Source: Thereva unica
Lineage: Eukaryota; Arthropoda; Insecta; Diptera; Therevidae
Direction: 5' to 3'
Assembly: GCA_949987705.1 (NCBI GenBank)
Contig: OX465281.1
Span: forward strand, 200,619,112 to 200,683,111
DNA: 64,000 nt
In this document: piece by piece, positions 46,258-58,200 of the stretch
How the letters are laid out: every line of letters begins with the position of its first letter
How positions within the stretch are numbered: the first letter of the stretch is position 1
Program-made: the position numbers and the translations under genes
Notes under the pieces: model-generated
The model's input: the letters and a program-made list of their open reading frames with translations, nothing else
Database searches by the model: none
What the model was told of the DNA's origin: nothing

Positions 46258-49200
46258 GTAAGTTTTTCCTATAATTTGTTTATATCCAATATTTTGTTTT
46301 GTTTACATTATAATCGGTACTGTTTTATTTATAGTATCAAAAGAAACTCCGGACTCAGACAATGATGCAACATGTGCCGAGTTGAAGGCCGATGAAGGCT
46401 TCAAATCGTCCGTAAATAATGGCAGTCGTCCAGTATCGATTAGCTCAGAACCGGAAAAGAAATGGGTCGACGTTGTCTCAGGTAAGGAACGATGATAAAA
46501 AAAAGCAACAAGCCATGTCGTGTCATTTAGCTGTACAAGCAAAATATACAAGCCAGCTTAAAGCTGCTTAGTTGAGCAAAGCACTTTTAAATCGGCGGGA
46601 ATTTAATAGGATTCTATTTCATTTTCACCAACAGTGCCCTTGATGATGGCCTATGTCACGCGATATATATACGGAACAGACAAGCTGAGACCGAACGCAT
46701 TTGAAGTGAGGGGTTTAAATGGAGCTTCCACCGGAATCATTCATTGTGATGATTTGGCTATTTTGAGCCAGTGGCTTAAGTTAATTACTGATAATGTAGT
46801 TGGATTAACACATTTACAGGTAGGGATTACATACATATTATTGGCGAAAATCCATTTAACTTGAGTTGTGTTTTTTTTTTCAGATGAAATTGTATAATAG
46901 GAACTTCGCTGTTGGTGAGCGCATAGAGTATATGGGTTGGGTTAATGAAGGAGTTATTAATAATAATATATCGTGGCAAAGCTACAAACCTAGGTTTCTT
47001 ATTCTCAAAGGAACAGAAGTAATGTTGTTCGATTCGCCCCCTGTGAGTATTGATTCGCAACATTTTCGTTTTATTTTTTATTTTATTGTTATAGCATTCC
47101 AGTATCTACATACTAATAAGCTATTTGTTTTTGACTTAATTCACTACGATTTTTAAATTTATAAAATACTTACCCTATGATAGACACTTTTTATTAACTT
47201 CCCAGTATAGGGAAGTTATTGTAATCGGTCCGAAAATCGAAATCGAAACCCCAAGAGCATTTCAAGCAAAAATTTGGGTGGAAGTATGTGTGTGTGTGCG
47301 TACGTATGTGGTCATTTATTCCTGCACGATTTCGCGCGAACCAAAAAAAACCGGTGCCCGGGCCACGGGCGATTATCACGTGACAACTACCATGTTGCTC
47401 GTTATCTGTTATTCATTACATGCAATATAATAAACACAATTTTTATTCGTTCTCAAATGTAACAATGACAGTAATATATAATAAACACAATAAAACGATT
47501 AGCCGGGATGCCCAAGCGAGAAAAGTGTCGCATAACCGTGTGAGTGGGCGTGGCTTACGCTGCATGTAGTAGTGGCCACTACTACATGCAGCGTAAGCCA
47601 CGCCCACTCACACGGTTATGCGACACTTTGTCGCTTGGGCATCCCGGCTAACCGTTTTATTAGACGTTGTCACGTCAAAAGATAACGACTTCTTTGAGGT
47701 GTCGTTCGAAGCGTATTAACGGAAATATGATCTGAAAATATTTTTATAAAATTTGGTCGAGCCGTTTTTTGGTTGAAGAGACATAAAGTGATATTTATAC
47801 CTGCGCGATATCGCCCAAACCAAACTTACTTGAGGTGCCGTTCGAAACGTATTAGTAGTACAGTCAATCTGTAGTTGTCGAGTTGAGAAAACTGCCCCAA
47901 GTGTGAAAGGTGTTTTGTTTGTTGAAAAATGATGTGACTAAGCTATGTTCGCGATGGGCATGTGCAACTGTTAGCAGTTTTTTGGAAAACTCAAAAAACG
48001 TGAAAAAAAAATTTTGAAATGCGTTTTTCTCGGTTTGTATGCATTTTACAGGAAAATTTATTGAACAAAAAATGTAGAGGACGTTGCGATCTACAATTTT
48101 TGTCATTGGCGCGATGTTGTACAACGAGAAGTGTACACAGTAGGTGGCGCCAAAGTCTCAAAAAAAGTGTTTTTCCACTTTTTGGTCCTGAAAATATTTT
48201 TTAACGCAAAACTGTAAATGGGAAAGTTGTTCCTTAGATTATTACCAACAACTTTTATTTAAACATTTTTTTCATATAACTTACCGTTTTGAAACTGCAG
48301 CTTGCAATAGCATGAAAATTCCAATAATACGGCTGCACGCAATATGAGTACACATCTGAGGTGCACGCTTTATGCAGTATCAATTATTATTGATACTGCA
48401 CAATAGATATGATACAATAAAAACAATAATTAGGACCCATAAAATTACCGTTAGTGAGACTGTGCTGTATATGCATATATACAGCAATATAGCGCTACAG
48501 TACACTATAACTTTGAAACGGTAAGTTATATGAAAAAAATGTTTAAATAAAAGTTGTTGATAATAATCTAAGGACCAACTTTTCCATTTACAGTTTTGCG
48601 TTAAAAAAATATTTTCAGGACAAAAAAGTGGAAAAACACTTTTTTTGAGACTTTAGCGCCACTTCTCGTTGTACAACATCGCGCCAATGACATAAATTGT
48701 AGATCGCAACGTCCTCTACATTTTTAGTTTAATTAATTTTCCTGTAAAATGCATACAAACCGAGAAAAACGCATTTCAAAATTATTTTTTCACGTTTTTT
48801 GAGTTTTCCAAAAAATTGCAGTTGCACATGCCCATCGCGAACATAGCTTAGTCACATCATTTTTCAACAAACAAAACACCTTTCACACTTGGGGCAGTTT
48901 TCTCAATGAAACGATTTTTTTAACGACAGATTGACTGTACTATAGCGATAATATAATTTGAAAAGATTTTTATAGTATTCGGTCGGGCCTTTTTTGGTTA
49001 GTATTCGGTCAAGCGAACTGTAAACGATAGCGACGTAGTTGAGGTGCCGTTCGAAGAGTATTAACTAAAATATGATCTGAAAAGACTTTCATAAAATTCG
49101 GTCGAACCGTTTTTTTTGTTTAAACGACTTTCGTGTATTTGGTACCTGCACGATACCGCGCGAACCAAAAACTATATCGACTTCTTTGAGGTGCCGAGAG

Positions 49201-52200
49201 AAGAATATTAACGAAAAAAAACCCTGAAAAAAATTTCATAACATTCGGTCGTGCCTTTTTTTGTTTAAATGGAAAAACTTCGGCTCAGTGTCAGAAAGAC
49301 CTTAAATAGATAAATTTTGCTAATATCTAATAAACTCGATGGAATGAGACCCGTTCTAAACGAAAGTGATCTTTTTTGAGTTCTGTACAGCGATAGTCTT
49401 CCAACAAAACATCACTTGTCAAAATCCGACAACCTTTAAAAATTTCGTTATCCTTTACAAACATGACGAATTTTTCAAACCTACGCGTGATACAGTTCCA
49501 GGAAATTGTAGTTCATCCCGGGGTTTCCAGTAGTTACCGCCCAATTTTATTTTTAATATCTTTCTTACAGCTCTTAAATATTTATCTTCCTTCTGTGCTT
49601 GTTTAATTAGGTTAGTTAACATATCGACAATTGATATTACAATTCTGCTCAACGCATCTTAGTACCGGAACGATGTTCAATCTGGTAATTAAATTCTTTT
49701 AGGAACATAGCCCATCTAGTCACTCTCAGTGGAATATCTTCTTTTTCATTGTCGTGGCGAAAGCATTGCAGTCAGTGACAATCTTAAATCTCCTTCCCAG
49801 AACGTAAGCTCTCCACTTTCTTAGGGAGTGTACTATGGCGAGTACTTTTACCTCGTAAGCGTGAGAGCGTTGTTCGGCTGGGCTTACGACTCATGTATTG
49901 TAATGGATGCAACTCTTGATCGTCATTACTCCGTTGCAAGACAATAGGTCCGAGTTCGTCAAAATTGGAGTGACCATTATTGCATATCAACGAAAGAAGT
50001 TTTTCAACTTTAAGATGTTTTAAAGGATTGGCAAAGTAGTGCAACTATCTTGCTCTTTTGAGTATTTGCAGGGAAATCGACGTAACGGCTAACGAAGTAA
50101 TCAACAAATTTGCTGAAAAATGTAGAACCATAGAACTGTGACTTTTTCAGGTGCATTGCTTTGGAACCATTGATCATGTATGTCAAAAGTTAATAAACTG
50201 AGTTCCTCTAAAACACTCCTTCTGATCTTATTCCTATTAAAATATAACTAAAAGTTATATCAAATTTTGAAAGATAATGTTTAAAGCTCAGGACTCGATT
50301 TATAACTATTTAACCCCCCCTGAAAATATTTCTTGCTACGCCACTGCATATTTCGGTTTTTGATTTTCATTTTTTTGGCATTTAACTGTCCAGCGTTTAC
50401 CGGCACATTTGACGCATCTTGGTTCTTTCGCGCAGTATGTTCGTGTATGCCCAAATGCTTGACAATTTTTACATTGTGGAATCAATTTCGATCTCTTCAC
50501 TGCTTAGATATCCACTTTGCATTCTAGAATGTGCGTTATTTTGTAAATTTTCTCTATGTCCTCGCCGTTGTTAAAAGTGAGCATGAACATATTTAGCGGT
50601 ATCTTATTCTTCCATGACAATTTCTATAATTGACTATAATAATGTTGTAGCCTCGTTTGACTATAATAATGTTGTAGCCTCGTTTTAACAAATATGTTTT
50701 AATATTTTCTGGAACGCATGTATGATGCAGGTTTTTTACGATGACTCTAATTGGTCGGGTTTGTTTATTTTCATAAGTATGAAAAGTAAATATTTCGAAA
50801 ACTTTCCGAATTGTTGTAGTTAAATTTTGCTGTTATGAATATAACTTGAAAATCAGCCTCTGTAACATTTTTAGTTATCAGTTCATAAAGATTTTCATAT
50901 GATTTAATATTTTCCACCATAATTGGGGGTAGAGCTGGTTCTTTTTTACGAATTTGTTCAGAAGGAGCTGAAATATTCTTCCGTCAGCTCGTTGGTGTAG
51001 CTGGAGAGGGTGTAGAATTCATTTTACGTTTCTTCGTTTTATGTTTTCGCAACAAATAGGTCATAATTTCCTACTTGACCCGAATTTTCCCACTATTATC
51101 CAAACTAATTTCTTCTCATTACTCCCAAATATAGAGTGCTGCCGTTTCTCACGTTCGCATATACTCATCTTTTCATTCTAATTTGCGATAATCACGCACA
51201 TCGTGTCCCTTAAGGGTACCATGGTTCGATTAATGCTAGTGACATTATTACCTCTGTATATTATGATACTATGTATTTTTTTTAATTGTAACTACACATA
51301 GATAAAAAGAATCGGCAGTAAGCACGTTCGTACATCCCCAGTTCAGATGTAACTTTGTTTATTTCATTCAAGATTAGAGCAATGCGAAACGTGATTTATT
51401 TTCGATTATGTACCTACGTTCGTTACCTCAAAAAAAAAGGGGAGCAGCTATAATCTGAGAGACGTTTTTAAAAGCAGCCTTTAGCTTGATTAAATTATAA
51501 TTTATGAATCATTTCATGATTGCGAATTGCTTGTTTATGTAAATACATCATGACTTGCTGCTGAAGATATTACAATTTGATAATGACATTACTCATTATG
51601 CAAATTTTCTGCCAATTATGATTTCCCCCGAATTTTTCGTTGCTAATTTGCTCCATTCGCGAAGCTATATATCCCCATACTTTTCCACGTATCTTGCCGA
51701 TATCGTTGAACAATTAATTTCTATTTGCTGATATCATTTTAATTACTAATATTACAGGCACACACGTGTACCACAAGCGAACACGTAGATTACAGGCACT
51801 CACGTATTCAGGCACTAATTATTGCACACACAAAAGAAAACTTGTTCTGCTTTGAGGTGTTTTCAATTAAAATTTAGCTTTACTTTTTCTACCAAACCGT
51901 AATTAAGGTTTTATTACCCTTAATGAGACGAGAATAAAAGATGTGAGAAAGTTTCGAAATTACTACTTTAGAGACTGTTGTTGCTCAACGTTGTGCATAC
52001 AGCATTTAAAATTTCCAATGAATTTCATTAAACATTGATTTTATCTCACTTGTTGCAGTAATTACTGTTGATTACATTGTTGAATACATTATTATTTATT
52101 TATGTGTTTAAAATTATTTAAGACAAACTGTGCATTCGTGCAACAAGTACTTACTTTTATTTGCACGATTTAAATGACATCTTGCATGACCATAACCGGT

Positions 52201-55200
52201 TACGTTAAATAAGTATTTTTCGTATATTGGAAAGTAGTACACATACAATGAGTATAAGCATAAATATTAAAATAGAACATGGGCTAGGGAAATTATAAGA
52301 TGTAAATTTCAAAACACATCGTGCGATTACAGAATTACAGAAAGATTACCGTAAACCGGGGCTATTTTGTACAGGTTTTCGAACGTGATATTCGGTTTTT
52401 GATTTGAAATTCACAAGGATTGTCTTTAGTTAAAACAATATATAGGCCTGCAGCGCATCCCATTTTTTCGCTCGAAGTGATGGAAATGAGATAACCGGTT
52501 GAGACTAATTGCAATCGATAGAGGATGGGAAAATGCATCTACAGTTGATTTTGGCCGAAGTTTGGACATGGCCAACATATAAAAAAATCATGAAAATGCA
52601 TTTTTTTCGTAAGTGCGGTTTGAACGAAATTTTCACTTTATCTCGCCATATCTCAGTTGATATTGCAGATATCAATTTCAAATTTTAACATAGTCTAGTT
52701 TGACTTATTCCCTAAATATAAAACTTTAACCGAACTGGTTACATCATTTAAAAACAAAATGGCGAATGTTTAAAAAATTTCCAACAGATTCGTGAGATTT
52801 TTTTTTTCTAATCAAAAAGTTGTGTTATAGATTTTTGAAAATCGCTTTTTTGGCTAAACTACATTGTAGCCAAATATTTAAGGCAGTTTTCTGTAAATTT
52901 TCGGATCAAAATGTCCTCCGGTTCAAAAGTTACAGTAACATTTGTTGACACTCGACATTGTAGCCGTTGCAAAGTACACGAGTAGCAACTATACATATAA
53001 TTTTTTATCGTTAAAATAGAACAAAATTATGTGCGCAATTGATTTGCAAATTGGATGGGTTCAGGACACCCTTTTTTTGAGTGAAATATAACACCATCTG
53101 AAGCAGTTTCCAAAAGAATTAATTTCACTTCATGGGGGAGTATTACTTGCGCTTCATTCTTGGAAGTGCTTTGCTTTTGTTAATTTGTTAAATATTTCTC
53201 CGTTCTGCAAGGAGATTTCATTCTTTTTCCATATCTCAGTGGCACCCATTTTCCACAAATAACGTTTTTTTGTCTCACTTTTGTTTGAGATTTCAGCATT
53301 CTTCGCGTAGTTACAAAATGTCGCGTAACACGGCTTGTGATAATTGGCATTGACCTCTAATAAATTCGGGGTTTTTGTAAGTAAATCGCGGACATTTTTA
53401 GTCACCTTGTTGCTTTGTAAAATATTTTCACATATTTGGAATGGCCTCGATATTACTGCTGATAAGTTTTTACAATGCTGATAAGTTTTTATATATAAAA
53501 CACAAATTCTCCCAATCAAAAGATCCCGTGCTTCGTATACGTTTCTGTGAGTTACCATCAGTATCAAATTCTGAACTTTTGCGAGTCCGCGCCTTTTTAT
53601 TGTATGTACAATCATTATGAAATTTGATTTTATTCAAAGAGTTGCTACCACGGCAGCAAATAACTTTCTTGAAATACCATCATTATTTTGGTTAGCAGAC
53701 TCAAGAAGAGCATCGATTCCTTTTTTGCTTTCTTGTGCAGCAAGTTCGCACTCGTTTAAAAAGATATCACAAAAAAAACACTTCACTTCTTTGCCATTAA
53801 TAGACATTTTGAGATCTGTATAGAAATAAATATAATGAATTTAAATTAAATAAATTACCCAATAGCAAAATATAATCAAACCTGAATTGGATAAACACTT
53901 ATATGTAACTTTTTAACAAAAAAATTAACTAGCAGGAAATATTTTAAATCTGAACGTTTGTTACGGACGAAGTCCAGTGTCAACAAATGTTAATGTAACT
54001 TTTGAACCGGAGGACATTTTGATCCGAAAATTTACAGAAAACTGCCTTAAGTACATTGACTACAATGTAGTTTAGCCAAAAAAGCGATTTTCAAAAATCT
54101 ATAACACAACTTTTTGATTAGAAAAAAAAATCTCACGAATCTGTTGGAAATTTTTTAAACATTCGCCATTTTGTTTTTAAATGATGTAACCAGTTCGGTT
54201 AAAGTTTTATATTTAGGGAATAAGTCAAACTAGACTATGTTAAAATTTGAAATTGATATCTGCAATATCAACTGAGATATGGCGAGATAAAGTGAAAATT
54301 TCGTTCAAACCGCACTTACGAAAAAAATGCATTTTCATGATTTTTTTATATGTTGGCCATGTCCAAACTTCGGCCAAAATCAACTGTAGATGCATTTTCC
54401 CATCCTCTATCGATTGCAATTAGTCTCAACCGGTTATCTCATTTCCATCACTTTTTTCATTTCTAGAGCACTTTTTGGGGATTCGCTGCAGGCCTAATAG
54501 GTCTTGTCAATACGTACATATGTATATTAAAATAAAATAAATAGTGGCTGCAACATATGTATGTACATATGTATATTTTTTAAAAAAATCCTGACAAAGT
54601 AGCTCCCTGGGAATGGGGCTACTTTGTCACGCAGTCACTTTTTAATAAAAAGCTATTGTAGCCCCGCCGTAGAGTCTTCATTGTCAGTTTAAAGTTGAAA
54701 AACCTAGACCAGGAGTGGCCAACCCGCGGCCCTTCGTGGGAAATTGTGCGGCCCGCGAGATTCAACAAGATTTAACAAAATATTTTGTACGAGAAGGTTC
54801 CAACATGTCAAAAAGAAAAAAAAGCCAGCTATAAGCTCTTTTGGTAGGGTTCTCCTCCACGTTGTTGCAGGTCTTCCAAATTGACTCGTTCCTTGCGACT
54901 TCCACTCAAGGGACTGTTTGGCTAAAATTTCGTTTGCACGCTGCAATCGCATTAGTTTTATTGATAGTAAAACCTATGGACTCCTGTCTAAACTTCGTTA
55001 TCATTGTGCCTTGTTGAAAAACGCTGTCGGTATGAATTTGCTTATAGCCTTACTACTACCTCTTCTAATGTATGTATGACCTTTCCATCTATCCCTCTTT
55101 CGATTCTTCATACGCCCATAAACTTGAAGTAGCGTTTAACGATTGTGTATGTCGACCACATTTAACCCTACTCGAACTCCGTATTGGGCTCCTTTCTAAA

Positions 55201-58200
55201 GGCTCGATTACATTGAGCGAGTTTACAAGCTACTAGCCGGCGAATTCACTAACTGCTAATAAACTACCCCAGTGCCATCATGCATGTTCACTAGCTAACT
55301 AGCAGATTGTAAACAAGTTGAAAGCCTTTACTAAGATTAAGACTTTTCTTGCTACTCTCTGGCGTGTAGGCTCTTAGCTAGTAAAGTAACCGTGTGTCAT
55401 CATAGTTTCTAGTGAACTAGCTGTGAGTATCTTGGTTTCATTGACTACAAATTTGGTCACTAATTGAGCAACATCATGTGAAGTTAGTGGAAATCCCCAA
55501 ATTGCAACTTGAGTAAGTGAATTAGTTATAGCCTGCTCATCTTCAGGACTTAAGGTGGGGTAGAATGTCCTGGATCTCTCTGATGTTTGCCAAATATCTC
55601 ATTGCTTTTGCCGAGCGAGTGACGAGCACCACGAACACACGTTTACTCAACACGACAGAGCAGGCGAACTAAACAAGCTAGAGCGATGGCAAATATATCA
55701 ATGGAGAGGGGAAGGATGCCGAGAGAAGGGAAAGGGAATTTCAAGGTCGCAGGGTTACCACAATCGCGGCAATATAATCAGTCTCATTGCTTAATTGTCA
55801 CACCTCGTATATATGTATAAAACATAATTATACATACATATATATGATGGTTTGGAGCCCCAATTCCTGCCCGTCCCAAGAAAAATAAGTGCCCCCGCCT
55901 TGAAATTACTATTGGTGCACTCAAAAATCGTTATGAATACCTAAAAAAAAATTAAAGCAATTTTAGCCTTGAGCCCTAATTCAGCCCAACTCCGCCGATA
56001 GCAAAATATGCCTCTCACGCCATGAAACTACTTTTGGGGCACTCAAAAATGACCCTAAATACCAGAAATTTGTTTGTAGCGTTTTTACTCTGGAGTCTCA
56101 ATTCTAAACATTTACTGGAAATTTAACAAAATTCGGTGCTGTCCGAAAGAATTCGGAGGTACTACACTAGGTTTACCGCCATCCACTGAACACTAACTCT
56201 AGATTTCGTCTATAAATTACGTGAGGCGATTTTTGCTATTTTTCGACCACCCCTCCACCCGTGGTGAGATGTCGTGAGATTAGGCTCGACCCCCTCCCCC
56301 TCCCCCGTAATCTCACGTGAGATTTAAAAAAATCTCTAGTATTTATTAGTATTTACGGGAGTAACTACAATATTTACTTAAAGATAACTGATACTTCAAA
56401 CTCCTACTTGCCCTTCCTCTATTCCACTCGCTTTTTCGCTTGTAGTGGAGACAACTACCAAAACGTAGGCACTCATACTCAACAAGAGTTTCATTACGCT
56501 AAAATTCGACGAGGGTCTTTCCTGTAGTTCTATATTCGAATGGCCTTTTCGAAGGTCAGTGTTACTTGGCTCGTACGTCACAGCATTCATCGAATCGCGT
56601 ATTTGGCTGGTGGCTAAAAAATCGAGGGGCTACTATGTTACTTTCTGGTGTCCGCATAAAATTTTTTTTATAGGATCTAGCTATATCTTAAAGCTCTCTT
56701 TCACACACAGGTGGGCGGCAGGCCGTGGCTTGAAAGTTTTCGCCTTGAAGCCAAGTATCACCACACATCTCCCCAACCGACAACTGGATGGGGTCTGCAG
56801 TCCAAGAAAACTGACAAAAAACTTTATGTGTGTGGGCATTTATCGTCACTTTGTGCCTGAAGATCTGAATTTCTAGTCTCAAATCGTGAATTTACGGCAC
56901 GAATTCACGTCGTATCCAGTCGCACCTAAAAACAAGGCGCTAACTAGGCGCGAAAACCATCCACACTCGTATTCGCGCTTGTTCGTGGGTGTTCACTTAA
57001 GGGTGCGCCTTAAGGCACAAACATATTGGCGCGGAGGCAGTGACGGCGAGATAATTTCCCATACATTTAATTTCTCCGCGCCGCCTGCCCATTGTATCAG
57101 CAAATATGGTGGTCCGTGTATTTGAAATGTTTTTCCAGTCACCAATCTGTTTGTGCCCTTAAAGTTTTCGTTGAGGCCGTGAACATTTTTGCACTTGAAT
57201 TACCTGCTATGCTAAACTGTCCATTGCCTGTGGAATCATGACATCACCTGCATGGCACGGCCTGTCAGGCGGATACCTGAAGTCCTCGTCCCTACAGTCA
57301 GAGTGATTATGTGGCCTTAATCAGGCCGTGCCTGCCGCCCTGGCCTGCCGGCGGCCTGTAAGTGAATGGTGGGAGAAACGTGCTTTACGTAATTTCAATC
57401 AGTTTTCTAGTTTTCTATTTTACACTGTTTCTTGAGAAAAAAAAATACGTGATATTTGCCGAGACCTCCCCCCTCTCCCCACGTGAGATTGGGTGACAGT
57501 CGGCTCGACCCCATCCCCCTAAACAACTGACGTAATTAATGGACGGCCCCTAAGTAAGTTTTGATTAGTTCCTCCGTTATTGAAGTGATTGGTATTGGGC
57601 AGTAATAGAAGCAATTGTTGTTAACACATTTTTTATGGGTTGAGTATGATTTAATTATATAGTGGCGAAAGCTTCTGGGTTAACGTTCTTACTTATAGAC
57701 AGTTTTCTGTCAACTGATTGGAAACATCAAATGAACTGTGGCGAAAATTTCTTGGTGTCAAGTTAAAGCTTGCTTCTCAATTACGTAATGCATAGTTAAT
57801 GTCTATCAAGTACTAACACATCATTGGTGCCAGAGATAATTATTAATTAAAGAAAATTGAAAGATTTAACTAAAAATCATTATTTTACTTATCAGTCTGG
57901 TAGACTGCTATGGTTATGAAACAATATTCATATATAAAGAAGTTTTTTGATTCCATTTCATCATATTACAAGTTTCTGTCAATTCTTTCACTCATAAAGC
58001 TCTGTTTTATATTAACAATTTAATTACGATGCTTGCTTTTATAAGAAATATATTTTAATTACTTAAATCCTACAAAATACCATACATAAAAGTTACAAAA
58101 TATTGCTTCCGGCTATTTTAATTCATTTACATACTTTTTACACAACCTCCATTAAAACGTAAAGGACAAAAGATACAAAATTAATTAAATTTTCTTCAAC

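Larger units (their letters stand above)
47200..49250 (+). repeat. Dispersed repeat with about 155-bp tandem subunits, twice interrupted
   Basis: The core GAGGTGCCGTTCGAAG ... TATTAACG ... GATCTGAAAA ... TTCGGTCGAACCGTTTTT ... CTGCACGATACCGCGCGAAC appears near 47320 (end only), 47690-47820, 47830-47861, 48943-49015, 49030-49165 and 49185-49250. One interruption is the palindromic repeat at 47350-47662, another the foldback at 47862-48942. The start (GGAAGTTATTGTAATCGGTC near 47211) looks like the beginning of a dispersed element. Confidence 0.7.

Noticed and set aside
47043..47155. Continuation of the syntrophin frame past 47042
   Set aside because: GTGAGT is a clean donor, the following residues do not resemble PH2, and the exon at 58264 continues the domain in phase.
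56559..57125. Two open frames of 105 and 79 codons
   Set aside because: They lie inside a GC-rich inverted-repeat transposon region and show no conserved motif.
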